Positions 24,941 through 34,876 are shown, counted from the first letter of the stretch. The stretch is 64,000 nt of DNA from Chitinophagaceae bacterium UBA1930 (GCA_002337145.1 DDFK01000002.1:1550868-1614867); one strand, 5' to 3'. Notes: generated by a model not told the origin, from the sequence alone. A program made the numbers and translations.

Positions 24941-25675
24941 CTATTTTAAATATTCCAGGAATGTCTGCAGACCTTTTCTTTTCTCATCTGTCAGTACATA
25001 GCTGATATTCTCTGTATAGTATTTCTTCAAATCATACAGTCCGTAAGGGTTTTCTGCAACAATTTCATCTATATGCTTCATGCCATAGCCATTGGCCATG
25101 TTGAACCCATCAATAAAATCTTCGGGCAGTTCCTTATTGGCCACCCATGCCGCAAATACAAAAGGCAGTTGGGTAAAATGCTGCCAGGCAGTTGCCAGAT
25201 CATAAATATAAGGAGAGGTTTTCCGTTGCTCAAAAGCCCTGTCACCAATCACTACACCAGCAGTGGTGCCTTTTATCTGCGACCGGAAATCAGTGGATGC
25301 ATCTACCAGTTCCACCTCCTTTTTCCAGTAATGTTTCAGTAAAACCTTACATAGGTTCACAGAAGTGCGGCTCTGGTAATCCAATAAAACCCTTTCCACT
25401 TTGTCAATCTCCACTTCGCTAAACAGGCATACGCTGGCCACTTCGCCCGTGGCACCAATACAGTAATCCGTAACAATATGTGCTTCCCGCAATTTGGGTA
25501 TAATGGCAACGGGCACAAGTCCCACATCAATTTCATTGTTCAGCAACATGGCTGCAATACGGCTCGGGTAATCTTCTATCAATTCAATCCGCTCCATCAA
25601 CCCGCTGCGTTTTACACCATACAGCAAAGGTTTTGTGTTTAAATAACTTACTGCTCCTACCTTAATCTTCTCCAA
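24941..25675 (-). CDS. mqnA: Chorismate dehydratase, futalosine menaquinone pathway
   Basis: MqnA removes water from chorismate to give 3-enolpyruvylbenzoate, the first committed step of the futalosine route to menaquinone. The 244-residue protein has the family start KVGAVSYLNTKPLLYG and the periplasmic-binding-protein-like fold. IDVGLVPVAIIPKL and LLDYQSRTSVNLCKVLL are the characteristic substrate-pocket segments, and VVIGDRAF completes the site. Other mqn genes are not in the window. Convergent with the GT2 gene. Confidence 0.9.
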   Translation of the reverse strand: MEKIKVGAVSYLNTKPLLYGVKRSGLMERIELIEDYPSRIAAMLLNNEIDVGLVPVAIIPKLREAHIVTDYCIGATGEVASVCLFSEVEIDKVERVLLDYQSRTSVNLCKVLLKHYWKKEVELVDASTDFRSQIKGTTAGVVIGDRAFEQRKTSPYIYDLATAWQHFTQLPFVFAAWVANKELPEDFIDGFNMANGYGMKHIDEIVAENPYGLYDLKKYYTENISYVLTDEKRKGLQTFLEYLK

Positions 25676-25739
25676 TTCAATTAAATTTGCCGCAAAGAAA
25701 AGAAGTTTTTTGTTAGTCGGCTTTTGAATATATATCAGG

Positions 25740-25774
25740 CTTTACTGGTGCCGGTAGTTATCGGCACACCCATC
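25740..25774 (-). repeat. Copy 3 of dispersed hairpin repeat, long-stem variant
   Basis: It shares CTTTACTGG and CACCCATC with the other copies. Between them the 5-nt core is replaced by a longer stem, GGTGCCG ... CGGCACACC. The flanks are conserved while the hairpin has changed size. Confidence 0.6.
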
Positions 25775-25892
25775 AATGTCCAGTTTAGGGCCGGGCTTTT
25801 ATCAAAGCGTCTGTTTAATCCATAAACAAGCGTGCCGTTGCAACAATCTTCTTCCAGTTAACGAATAAACATTTAACCAACAAACCTCCTTA

Positions 25893-27239
25893 ATGGAACT
25901 CAGCAACCTTACTGCCATCTCCCCTATTGATGGCCGTTACAGAAAACAAGTAGCCCACCTTGATGAATACTTTTCAGAATACGCCCTCATAAAGTACCGC
26001 GTAATTGTAGAGATTGAGTATTTCTTTTTTCTGGCCGACAAGAAGTTCTTTAAACTGCCTGCAAAGGCAAGGCAAAGCTTAAGGAGTGTCATCGAAAACT
26101 TTGGCCTGTCGGATGCACAGCAGATAAAACAGATAGAATCCGTAACCAACCACGATGTAAAGGCGGTTGAATATTTTTTAAAGGAACAATTGGAAAAAGC
26201 GGGCATCAGCGAGTTGAAGGAGTGGATACATTTTGGCCTCACTTCGCAAGACATCAACAATACCGCTATCCCATTAAGCTGGAAGCATACCATGGAGCAC
26301 GAACTACTGCCTGGTATCATCAACACGCAAGCAAGCCTGGCAGAGCTTGCCATTCAATGGAAAAAAGTACCCATGCTTGCACGTACACATGGGCAACCCG
26401 CAAGCCCCACACGCCTGGGCAAGGAAATTATGGTATATGTGGAGCGACTGAACAGCCAGGTGGAGCTTTTTAGCTACATACCCTATGCTGCAAAATTTGG
26501 TGGGGCCACTGGCAATTTCAACGCACATGCCATTGCATTTCCTAAAAAGGACTGGGTTGCATTGGGCAACGATTTCGTGGAAAATGTATTGGGGTTACAA
26601 CGTATGCAGTTTACCACGCAGATTGAGCATTACGATAACCTGGCCGCTCATTTTGATGCCATTAAACGCATCAACAATATTTTGGTTGACCTGTGCAGGG
26701 ATATATGGACTTACATAAGCATGGACTATTTTAAACAGAAAACCAAGAAGGGCGAAGTTGGTTCAAGTGCCATGCCACATAAAGTAAACCCGATTGATTT
26801 TGAAAATGCAGAAGGCAACTTGGGCATTGCCAATGCTTTGCTGGAGCACCTTTCGGCAAAACTGCCTTTAAGCAGGTTGCAGCGTGACCTAACAGACAGT
26901 ACCGTTTTAAGAAATATTGGTGTGCCTATTGGCCACACATTAATTGCATTGAAGTCATTGGAAAAAGGCCTGGGGAAACTGGTATTGAATGAAGCCAAAC
27001 TGAAAGAAGACCTGGACAACAACTGGGCCGTTGTTGCAGAAGCAATACAGACGATTTTACGTAGGGAAAACTATCCCAATCCTTATGAGGCGTTAAAAGA
27101 CCTGACAAGAGGGAAAGATAAGATTGACAAAGCTGCCATACACCAATTCATCGCTTCATTAAAAGTAAGTGCTGTTATTAAAAAGGAACTGAAAGCAATA
27201 ACACCCCATAATTATACAGGTGTGAATCCTGAATTTTAG
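25893..27239 (+). CDS. purB: Adenylosuccinate lyase
   Basis: PurB cleaves SAICAR and adenylosuccinate, two steps of purine synthesis, releasing fumarate. At 448 aa it has the fumarase/aspartase superfamily signature SSAMPHKVNPIDFENAEGN (about 288-306) with the catalytic Ser. ARTHGQPASPTRLGKE carries the general-acid His and SQDINNTA the third conserved block. The start ISPIDGRYR is typical of the long PurB form. It follows an 8-nt periodic tract and an AraC-type regulator converges on it. Confidence 0.94.
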   Translation: MELSNLTAISPIDGRYRKQVAHLDEYFSEYALIKYRVIVEIEYFFFLADKKFFKLPAKARQSLRSVIENFGLSDAQQIKQIESVTNHDVKAVEYFLKEQLEKAGISELKEWIHFGLTSQDINNTAIPLSWKHTMEHELLPGIINTQASLAELAIQWKKVPMLARTHGQPASPTRLGKEIMVYVERLNSQVELFSYIPYAAKFGGATGNFNAHAIAFPKKDWVALGNDFVENVLGLQRMQFTTQIEHYDNLAAHFDAIKRINNILVDLCRDIWTYISMDYFKQKTKKGEVGSSAMPHKVNPIDFENAEGNLGIANALLEHLSAKLPLSRLQRDLTDSTVLRNIGVPIGHTLIALKSLEKGLGKLVLNEAKLKEDLDNNWAVVAEAIQTILRRENYPNPYEALKDLTRGKDKIDKAAIHQFIASLKVSAVIKKELKAITPHNYTGVNPEF

Positions 27240-27264
27240 GGGGCGTATCTAACGGGTGCATTTT

Positions 27265-28278
27265 TTACATCGCATACATCAATGTATCTTTTGCAAGCAG
27301 GGCACTTGGCAAAACTCCAAATTCCTTTTTAAATGCTGCCGCAAAATGGCTGAGGTTGCTGTAGCCAACCATCATGCCTACTTCCTTGATATTATAATTG
27401 CCTTCCAGCAAAACAGCCTTGGCCTTGGCCAGCCTGTTTTTTTGATAGTACTCATAAATGGGCACGCCGTACAATGACTTGAAATCGTTTTTAAGTTTTG
27501 TTGCACTCATTGCACATATCTTGGAAAGCTTGGTAATGGTTGGTGGTGCAGACGAGTAATCCTTTACCAAAAGCGATTCTGCCTTCATCAATCGCTCTAC
27601 TTCACTATCGCCCAATTTTGCTTTTAATACAACAGTATCCTTTTTAACCAATTGCTTTTCAATAAATTTTTCCAATAATAACAATACCCTATTTTGAATA
27701 TAATTGATGCGTAAGGGCTGTTTTATATTTTGCTCCATCAGTTCATCCAATATGCCCCTGTATTCTACATCAATAATTTCCGGAGTCTCTTTTACCAGGG
27801 TCGGAGCAAAACATTGGGCAATCAATTTATCCGCAGCGGCTTCGCCAATTAACGAAGCAAGTTGAGGCCTGTTAAACAAAAACTTCAGGTTCTTTACCTG
27901 CACACCTGCAGGCACCACATAAGTAGTAGGTACAAGTGTGTGCGAAAGAATGACATAGGATTGCAACATGATCACCTGTTTTCCATCACGGTCAATTTTT
28001 AAGGGAAGTACGCTCTGTTTTTCTGTATGGATTTCAGTAAACTGCAGGGCAAAATACTGTTCATCCATTGCTGGCCTGCTCAGGGTAATATCTTTCGCCA
28101 GCCTGGTATCGGAAGCAATAACAGATATGCCCGACCCTAAATTTTCGGCCCAAACCCAACCCGAACCATATGTTTCGGGAACTGTGAATACATTGTTTTT
28201 TGCAGAAAGGTTCAGTCTTTCGGCCTGTTGCTGAAGTATGGCAACATAGTTATGGCCATCAAATTGTAGTTCGATCAC
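27265..28278 (-). CDS. AraC-family transcriptional regulator (paralogue 1)
   Basis: A 337-residue regulator with a unique N-terminal sensor region (1-235) and a C-terminal AraC double helix-turn-helix. The first HTH contains LSKICAMSATKLKNDFKSLYG and the second NIKEVGMMVGYSNLSHFAAAFKKEFG. The protein aligns end to end in pattern with the regulator directly upstream (YYQKxRxxKAKAxLL, VKEVGMxVGYSNLS), indicating a tandem duplication. Target genes are unknown. The N-terminal effector domain has no recognised ligand motif. Confidence 0.85.
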   Translation of the reverse strand: MIELQFDGHNYVAILQQQAERLNLSAKNNVFTVPETYGSGWVWAENLGSGISVIASDTRLAKDITLSRPAMDEQYFALQFTEIHTEKQSVLPLKIDRDGKQVIMLQSYVILSHTLVPTTYVVPAGVQVKNLKFLFNRPQLASLIGEAAADKLIAQCFAPTLVKETPEIIDVEYRGILDELMEQNIKQPLRINYIQNRVLLLLEKFIEKQLVKKDTVVLKAKLGDSEVERLMKAESLLVKDYSSAPPTITKLSKICAMSATKLKNDFKSLYGVPIYEYYQKNRLAKAKAVLLEGNYNIKEVGMMVGYSNLSHFAAAFKKEFGVLPSALLAKDTLMYAM

Positions 28279-28341
28279 GGGATATTGGTTTAGAAGTTGA
28301 AACGGTGGATTTCAGGTCCGCTTCACCCTTCTATAACGCAA

Positions 28342-29385
28342 TTATTTGTTGCTAAGTATGGCACTGGGCAATTGGTCGAAAGATTTTTTGAATGCCTTGG
28401 CAAAATTGCTGAGGTTGCTGTAACCCACTTCCATGCCCACTTCCTTTACATTGTATTTCTGCGACAGCAGCATGGCTTTTGCCTTGTTCATGCGGTGCTT
28501 TTGGTAATACTGGTAAATAGGCAGTCCATATATTTCCCTGAAAACCGTTTTTATCTTGGAGGGGCTCATGGCAGCCATCCGGGCCAGTTTGGGTATGCCG
28601 GGAGGTGGCTGCGAAAAATCCTTTACCAGTTCCGCTTCCACAATCATCAACCTTTCCAGGTCATCGTTGGAAATCTTGACATCGAAATTGGAATTGCTCA
28701 TTTTTTTATAGATCCTCGTAAAAAAACGCTCCAGCAATAGCATGATGCGGTTCTGTATCACCAAGGTTTCAAAAACCTGGTCCGTTGTGGTATTGATTAC
28801 CTCACCCATCAATCTTTTGTATTCGGTATCAAGTGGCTCATAATTAAACGCACTCATTTTAAGACTCAGGTATTTCTTTATAAGGCCGCCCACTTTTTCA
28901 ACACCCAAAAAGGTTTCCATCCATTCCCTGCTAAAAATGAGGTTAATGCCCCGCACCTTTGTTCCTTTCGTGGTCAGGAACAGCCAGTCGAAACGTGTGC
29001 TCATTAAAAACACGGCACTCTTGGTACCTCCGCCCTGCACATCTTTTATTTCTTTTTTGGTAACTGTTTCCGTTGTATCGGTGGGTGTAAAGGCCTCATC
29101 AAAGCGTAGCGTGAAATAGTCTGACGTAACTTTTTTCCGTTGCATCAGCACATCTTTGTGCAACGTATAATCGGCAATAATGGCCTGTAAGCCATTGGGT
29201 AGTAGTATCAAACGCATGTAGCCTTCTCCGTATTCCGGGGGCAGGTACATATAGCCGTCTTTTACTTTACTATTGAAGCACTTGGCAGTATGCTTCAACA
29301 TGTCTTCATAATTGGTGTGATCGTATTCTATTTTAAGCAAGGGATAAGGATTTGATTCGCAAAAGGGATTCCTGAAATTCTGCAA
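28342..29385 (-). CDS. AraC-family transcriptional regulator (paralogue 2)
   Basis: A 347-residue relative of the neighbouring regulator. The C-terminal HTHs contain IPKLARMAAMSPSKIKTVF and NVKEVGMEVGYSNLSNFAKAF, and the start LLKIEYDHTNYEDMLKH parallels the N-terminus of its neighbour. The gene order is PspC protein, this gene, then paralogue 1, all minus strand, with a 9-base gap to the PspC gene. An operon of the PspC protein with at least the first regulator is likely. Confidence 0.85.
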   Translation of the reverse strand: MQNFRNPFCESNPYPLLKIEYDHTNYEDMLKHTAKCFNSKVKDGYMYLPPEYGEGYMRLILLPNGLQAIIADYTLHKDVLMQRKKVTSDYFTLRFDEAFTPTDTTETVTKKEIKDVQGGGTKSAVFLMSTRFDWLFLTTKGTKVRGINLIFSREWMETFLGVEKVGGLIKKYLSLKMSAFNYEPLDTEYKRLMGEVINTTTDQVFETLVIQNRIMLLLERFFTRIYKKMSNSNFDVKISNDDLERLMIVEAELVKDFSQPPPGIPKLARMAAMSPSKIKTVFREIYGLPIYQYYQKHRMNKAKAMLLSQKYNVKEVGMEVGYSNLSNFAKAFKKSFDQLPSAILSNK

Positions 29386-29394
29386 GCATATCTT

Positions 29395-29616
29395 TTATAA
29401 ATACCGCAATGGGTTACGCCGGGCACTATACATATATTTTTTCATGTTCAGCCAAAAAGCGAGAATCATGTAAACCACTACGGGTGAGCCCATAGTTAAA
29501 AATGAGACATAGATGAACCACATCCTGATGCGTGACGTGGCAATGCCTAGCTTTTCGCCAATGGCAGAACATACCCCAAAAGCATGTAACTCTACAAACT
29601 GTCGTAATTTGTGCAT
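29395..29616 (-). CDS. PspC-domain small membrane protein
   Basis: A 73-residue protein with the PspC pattern GVCSAIGEKLGIATSRIRMWFIYVSFLT followed by a transmembrane segment (VVVYMILAFWLNM). PspC proteins sit in the inner membrane and take part in envelope-stress signalling; small PspC proteins of this type are common and often uncharacterised. It is first in a probable operon with two AraC regulators. Confidence 0.8.
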   Translation of the reverse strand: MHKLRQFVELHAFGVCSAIGEKLGIATSRIRMWFIYVSFLTMGSPVVVYMILAFWLNMKKYMYSARRNPLRYL

Positions 29617-29880
29617 AGTAGTAATTTTTACAAGTAAAGGGGGTTACTTATTTGCAATTTAGTGAAATCAATTTAATAAAAATGCAAAACACATTTTATC
29701 AAACTTTTCTTTTTATGTAAATTCGCAGCAACCAGTTATAAAAGGTACAAAGAGTTTGTCACATTGCCCCGTTTTATTCTTCTATGGAAGGGTCCAAACA
29801 CCGAGAACGATGATTGAAAAACTGTTACTGGTTACAAAAATGATATAACGTAATTCCTAAATCTTAAATCGTATAACAGT

Positions 29881-32148
29881 ATGGCTTTTGACATTGAAAT
29901 GATTAAGAAGGTTTATGCCGAGATGCCTGCAAAAGTAGAAGCAGCAAGGAAAGCACTGGGTAGGCCTTTGACTTTGAGTGAGAAAATTTTGTTTTCGCAT
30001 TTGCACAGCGATATGAAACTGGAAAACTTTGAACGTGGCAAAAGCTATGTGGACTTTGCACCGGACCGTGTGGCCATGCAGGATGCAACTGCCCAGATGG
30101 CACTACTGCAGTTCATGCAGGCTGGCCGTCCCAAAGTGGCGGTTCCTTCTACCGTGCATTGCGACCATTTGATTACTGCAAAAGTGGAGGCAAAACAGGA
30201 CTTGCGTGTTGCCAATGCAGAAAGCAAGGAAGTATATGATTTTCTGGCCTCCGTTTCAAACAAATACGGTATCGGTTTCTGGAAACCCGGTGCAGGTATC
30301 ATTCACCAGGTAGTGTTGGAAAACTATGCTTTTCCTGGCGGTATGATGATTGGTACGGATAGCCATACTGTAAACGCTGGTGGTTTGGGAATGATTGCCA
30401 TTGGTGTGGGTGGTGCAGATGCCTGCGATGTGATGGCAGGTCTTGCATGGGAACTGAAATGGCCTAAACTGATTGGTGTGAAACTGACTGGTAAACTAAG
30501 TGGCTGGACAGCCCCCAAAGACGTTATCTTAAAAGTAGCCGGTATATTGACCGTTAAAGGCGGTACCGGTGCCATTGTTGAATATTTTGGCGAAGGTGCA
30601 ACAGCCATGAGCTGTACAGGTAAAGGAACCATCTGTAACATGGGTGCAGAAATTGGTGCAACTACCTCAACCTTTGGTTATGACGAAAGCATGAGCCGCT
30701 ACCTCTCCTCTACTGGCCGTGCCGATGTTGCCGCAGCGGCAGATGCAATCAAAGAGCACCTGAATGCAGATGCAGAAGTATTGGCTTCTCCAGAAAAATA
30801 CTACGACGAAGTAATTGAAATTAACCTGAGTGAATTGGAGCCGCATCTGAACGGTCCATTTACACCCGATCTGGCTACCCCTATTTCAAAAATGAAAGAA
30901 GTGGCTGCAGCCAATGGATGGCCTACAAAAATTGAAGTGGGTTTAATAGGAAGCTGTACCAATAGCTCTTACGAAGACATTAGCCGTGCTGTTTCTTTGG
31001 CAAAACAGGTAAGCAGCAAAGGCCTGAAACTGAAATCCGAATACACCATAACACCGGGTTCCGAACAGGTTCGCTACACCATTGAACGTGACGGTTTCCT
31101 GGATGTGTTTGATAAGATTGGTGCCACTGTTTTTGCCAATGCCTGCGGGCCTTGTATTGGTATGTGGGACAGGGTTGGTGCAGAAAAGAAGGAAAAGAAC
31201 ACCATTGTGCACAGCTTCAACAGGAACTTTGCCAAACGTGCCGATGGCAACCCCAACACATTTGCTTTTGTTGGCTCGCCTGAACTGGTAACTGCATTGG
31301 CCATTGCCGGTGACCTGAACTTCAATCCACTTACAGATACCTTGACTAACGATAAAGGTGAACAAGTAAAACTGGACGAGCCAACTGGCCAGGAATTGCC
31401 TCCACAAGGTTTTGCAGTTGAAGATGCAGGCTACCAGGCCCCTGCTGCAGATGGCAGTAGCGTGAATGTAATCGTGGACCCTGCAAGCAAACGTTTACAG
31501 TTACTTGCACCATTTGCACCTTGGGAAGGCACTGACCTGAAAGGTTTGAAACTATTGATCAAGGCTAAAGGAAAATGTACAACCGACCATATTTCAATGG
31601 CGGGCCCTTGGTTGAAATTCCGTGGACATCTGGACAATATCAGCAACAATATGTTGATTGGTGCAGTTAACTTCTTCAATGAAAAAACAGACAATATCAA
31701 GAACCAGTTGACTGGCGAATATGCTCCTGTACCTGCAACACAACGTGATTACAAAGCCAATGGCATTGGAACGATTGTAGTGGGCGACGAAAACTACGGA
31801 GAAGGTTCTTCACGTGAACATGCTGCCATGGAACCACGCTTCTTGGGTGTGCGTGTGGTATTGACAAAATCATTTGCACGTATACACGAAACCAACCTGA
31901 AAAAACAAGGCATGCTTGCCCTGACTTTTGCCAACAAGGAAGACTACGACAAAATCCAGGAAGACGATACCATTGATGTATTGGGACTAACAGAATTCAC
32001 ACCTGGCAAGCCTTTGGCGTTGGTATTCCATCATTCCGATGGCGGTACAGATGTGATACAGGCAAACCATACTTACAACCAGCAACAAATTGAATGGTTT
32101 AAGGCTGGTGCCGCATTGAACATTATCAGAAAACAAGTAGCAGGTTAA
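29881..32148 (+). CDS. Aconitate hydratase (mitochondrial-type)
   Basis: This enzyme interconverts citrate and isocitrate in the TCA cycle. It has 755 aa, the length of the mitochondrial-type enzyme rather than the roughly 890-aa AcnA. The [4Fe-4S] ligands are in GSCTNSSYEDI (about 357) and ANACGPCIGMWDR (about 420), substrate-binding IGTDSHT is near 158, and the C-terminal swivelling domain has GDENYGEGSSREHAA (about 640). It is monocistronic, with a strong terminator 34 bases after the stop. The gene symbol is left blank because acnA/acnB naming does not fit this form well. Confidence 0.94.
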   Translation: MAFDIEMIKKVYAEMPAKVEAARKALGRPLTLSEKILFSHLHSDMKLENFERGKSYVDFAPDRVAMQDATAQMALLQFMQAGRPKVAVPSTVHCDHLITAKVEAKQDLRVANAESKEVYDFLASVSNKYGIGFWKPGAGIIHQVVLENYAFPGGMMIGTDSHTVNAGGLGMIAIGVGGADACDVMAGLAWELKWPKLIGVKLTGKLSGWTAPKDVILKVAGILTVKGGTGAIVEYFGEGATAMSCTGKGTICNMGAEIGATTSTFGYDESMSRYLSSTGRADVAAAADAIKEHLNADAEVLASPEKYYDEVIEINLSELEPHLNGPFTPDLATPISKMKEVAAANGWPTKIEVGLIGSCTNSSYEDISRAVSLAKQVSSKGLKLKSEYTITPGSEQVRYTIERDGFLDVFDKIGATVFANACGPCIGMWDRVGAEKKEKNTIVHSFNRNFAKRADGNPNTFAFVGSPELVTALAIAGDLNFNPLTDTLTNDKGEQVKLDEPTGQELPPQGFAVEDAGYQAPAADGSSVNVIVDPASKRLQLLAPFAPWEGTDLKGLKLLIKAKGKCTTDHISMAGPWLKFRGHLDNISNNMLIGAVNFFNEKTDNIKNQLTGEYAPVPATQRDYKANGIGTIVVGDENYGEGSSREHAAMEPRFLGVRVVLTKSFARIHETNLKKQGMLALTFANKEDYDKIQEDDTIDVLGLTEFTPGKPLALVFHHSDGGTDVIQANHTYNQQQIEWFKAGAALNIIRKQVAG

Positions 32149-32181
32149 TTCTTTATAACCTAAAAGCCCTACATAAAAGAA

Positions 32182-32215
32182 GTCCCGTTACGATTTAAAG
32201 TAGCGGGATTTTTTT
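32182..32215 (+). terminator. Terminator after aconitase
   Basis: TCCCGTTAC pairs with GTAGCGGGA (one G-U) across a short loop, followed by TTTTTTT. Confidence 0.85.
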
Positions 32216-32251
32216 GTCAAATTAAGTTTACTATTGCCAATAAATACCTGT

Positions 32252-32680
32252 ATGATTTATAAGATACTCACCGTTGCCGGTTTGGCAACTTTTGAAATAT
32301 ATGCAGCCATACCTGCAGGCTTTGCTTTTGGGTTAAGCCCTTGGACCATTTTTGCAGCAAGTCTTGTTGGTGGTATTGCGGGTGTTTTTGTTGCGGCTTT
32401 TTTAGGTGAAAAAATTGAGCAATTCATTTCAAGATACAGGAAGCCTAAAAAGGAAATCAAAGAAAAGAAACCCAATCTTGCACATAAGCTCTGGGAAAAA
32501 TATGGCATTGTTGGTCTTGGCCTCGTTGGCACATTTACAGTAGGTGCACCTGTAAGCATTGCAGTTGGTGTAGGCTTCAATGTACCTATGCATAAATTGG
32601 CTATGTGGTGCTGTGTTGGGGTATTGGCACGTTGTGCCATATTTACAACTATTGGGCATTTTGGAATGAAATTGTTTTAG
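32252..32680 (+). CDS. Small multidrug export-family membrane protein
   Basis: A 142-residue integral membrane protein. The pattern FEIYAAIPAGFAFGLSPW, two glycine-rich hydrophobic segments (IFAASLVGGIAGVFVAAFLG and LVGTFTVGAPVSIAVGVGF) separated by a basic cytoplasmic loop (KPKKEIKEKK), and a C-terminal TM match the putative small multidrug export protein family (PF06695). No transport substrate is established for the family. ATG 32252 is preferred over an upstream TTG. Confidence 0.7.
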   Translation: MIYKILTVAGLATFEIYAAIPAGFAFGLSPWTIFAASLVGGIAGVFVAAFLGEKIEQFISRYRKPKKEIKEKKPNLAHKLWEKYGIVGLGLVGTFTVGAPVSIAVGVGFNVPMHKLAMWCCVGVLARCAIFTTIGHFGMKLF

Positions 32681-32717
32681 GAAATATACAGTTCAATGAA
32701 TTCATACATTTAATTGA

Positions 32718-32969
32718 ATGAAATACAAAACAACTCCTTTAAACATTTTATGTGCTCTTTTAACCGGACTTGAGATTGTCTTTTTTGCATTTCCCCAATC
32801 TTTGGCAGGTGAACATTATGGCTATCTACATATCTTTTTAATCCCTGTAATTTTATTAGGATTTTTAGTTGATTATATACTTCAAAGTGTATTAAAAAAG
32901 TATTTATGGCTGTTTCTTATTGAATCTGTATTAATAATTATTACTGCTTTATTCAATATTAAATGCTAA
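32718..32969 (+). CDS. Small membrane protein of unknown function, 83 aa
   Basis: Three hydrophobic segments are visible (ILCALLTGLEIVFFAF, IFLIPVILLGFLVDYIL, LWLFLIESVLIIITALF), so this is probably a three-helix inner-membrane protein. It starts 37 bases after the preceding membrane protein gene on the same strand, is AT-rich, and may be co-transcribed. No family recognised. Confidence 0.55.
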   Translation: MKYKTTPLNILCALLTGLEIVFFAFPQSLAGEHYGYLHIFLIPVILLGFLVDYILQSVLKKYLWLFLIESVLIIITALFNIKC

Positions 32970-33082
32970 TTAACTAGCATAATTTAAGTGTAAGTTTCCT
33001 AATAGAGAAGCGAGTAGTTGCTAATATCATTGCTAAACAAATTTCCAAGATTTCATCAACGAAATTTCTATTTTTCACAATT

Positions 33083-34876
33083 ATGCATTTAACCGAAGAA
33101 CAAATTGCCATCATCAATTCCACTGGCAATATAAAGATCAATGCGGTTGCGGGTTCGGGTAAAACAACAACAATCATTGAATACGCAAGAGCAAGGCCAT
33201 CAACTGCAAGGATCCTATACCTTGCCTTCAATAAATCCGTAAGGCTGGAAGCAAGCAAGAAATTTGCCGATAAGGGATTGAGCAATGTAAAAATTGAAAC
33301 TGCACATTCACTTGCCTACAAGCATGTTGTTTTTGCCCATGGTTATAAAGTAAGGTCTCAGGACTATAAGACCAGTGAAATTGTAGACATACTGAACCTG
33401 GAAGTTGCCGGTGATAAACATGCAGCCTATGTGGTGGCAAACCATATCAATAAATTTATTGCCTATTTCTGCAACAGCAATAAAACAAGGGTAGATCAAC
33501 TGAATTACCTGGACATTGTTGCAGATACAAAAGCCAAAGCATTTGTACAATCCTTCTACCCTTACCTGCAACAGCAAACACGTTTGTTGTTGGATAAAAT
33601 GAATAAAGGAACCATAGAAATTACACATGATTTCTATCTCAAAAAATTCCAGTTGTCCAACCCACAATTAGGTTACGATTATATCTTATTTGATGAAGGG
33701 CAAGATGCATCGCCTGCGATGCTGGATATTTTTTTGAAACAACCAGCAACCAAAGTAATTGTTGGCGATACGCATCAACAGATTTATGGTTGGCGGTTTG
33801 CCGTGAATTCACTGGAACAGGCCAATTTCAAAACATTCCACCTCTCAACCAGCTTCCGGTTCAGTCAGTCCATTGCAAACCTGGCCATACGGTTGCTGCG
33901 GTTAAAGGAACAATTAGGCGATTACAAACCTATCGGCATCACTGGCAAGGGAACCAGCAATGCACACAAGACAAAAGCTGTTATAGGGAGAACCAATCTA
34001 GGACTGTTGTTAAAAGCGATTGAATATGTAACCGAACGCAAACAACTGTCTGCTATTTATTTTGAAGGTAATATCAGTTCCTATACCTATGCCGATGAAG
34101 GCACATCACTGTACGATGTATTGAACCTGTACAATGGCAAGCATCATCTTGTAAAAGACAACCTGATAAAAGTGATGAAGGACATACAGGAACTGGAAGA
34201 TTATATAGAGAAAACAGAAGATGTTCAGCTTGCAATGATGGTTGAAATTGTAAAGGAATATGGCAATGAAATTCCCAGCATCATACAATCCATCAAAGAC
34301 AAACACGTTGCCAACGACGAAAAGGAAAAAGCATCTTATATCTTCTCTACTGTTCATCGATGCAAGGGCATGGAATACGATGAAGTACATTTAGTAAATG
34401 ATTTTATTACCGAAAAGAAACTGGAAAAAATACTGGCAGAAGGCAAATCCGAAGAAACAGGCAAGCCAAAACTGAACGAAGAAATCAATTTATTGTATGT
34501 TGCGGTAACGAGGGCAAAAACCAATATCCATATTCCCGAAACATTGATGCCTGTTGATTTTCCGCCATCCTTACAAATTCACATTGAAAAGGAAATACCC
34601 GATAACGATAAGAAACAGATAAGGACACCGCATAAAAAAATCATACTGCCTTTAAAGAAACACAACAAAGAGAACAGCAATGAAAAAGCAGCCACTTCAA
34701 TAAAAGAAACACATACAGCAGCCCATAAAGCATGGACAAAAGAGCTGGATGCAGCACTTACTGCCATGTACAAAAAAGGTAACAGCCTAAGCGATATGGC
34801 CACGCATTTCGGGAGAACAAAAGGTGCCATCATCATGCGGATCAATAAATTGGAACTGGTAGAACAGTATGGGTAG
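33083..34876 (+). CDS. UvrD/Rep-like superfamily 1 helicase with C-terminal Myb-like domain
   Basis: A 597-residue SF1A helicase. Walker A is INAVAGSGKTTTIIEY (about 18-33) and Walker B is the atypical ILFDEGQDAS (DEGQD instead of DExxD). Motif III/IV-like VGDTHQQIYGWR, FRFSQS and the C-terminal STVHRCKGMEYDEV and LLYVAVTRAKT motifs are all intact, so an active DNA translocase is expected. The overall form is close to Fbh1-like helicases. Residues about 545-595 (AWTKELDAALTAMYKKGNSLSDMATHF, RTKGAIIMRINKL) form an extra Myb/SANT-like DNA-binding helix set. A role in recombination or repair is inferred. Confidence 0.82.
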   Translation: MHLTEEQIAIINSTGNIKINAVAGSGKTTTIIEYARARPSTARILYLAFNKSVRLEASKKFADKGLSNVKIETAHSLAYKHVVFAHGYKVRSQDYKTSEIVDILNLEVAGDKHAAYVVANHINKFIAYFCNSNKTRVDQLNYLDIVADTKAKAFVQSFYPYLQQQTRLLLDKMNKGTIEITHDFYLKKFQLSNPQLGYDYILFDEGQDASPAMLDIFLKQPATKVIVGDTHQQIYGWRFAVNSLEQANFKTFHLSTSFRFSQSIANLAIRLLRLKEQLGDYKPIGITGKGTSNAHKTKAVIGRTNLGLLLKAIEYVTERKQLSAIYFEGNISSYTYADEGTSLYDVLNLYNGKHHLVKDNLIKVMKDIQELEDYIEKTEDVQLAMMVEIVKEYGNEIPSIIQSIKDKHVANDEKEKASYIFSTVHRCKGMEYDEVHLVNDFITEKKLEKILAEGKSEETGKPKLNEEINLLYVAVTRAKTNIHIPETLMPVDFPPSLQIHIEKEIPDNDKKQIRTPHKKIILPLKKHNKENSNEKAATSIKETHTAAHKAWTKELDAALTAMYKKGNSLSDMATHFGRTKGAIIMRINKLELVEQYG

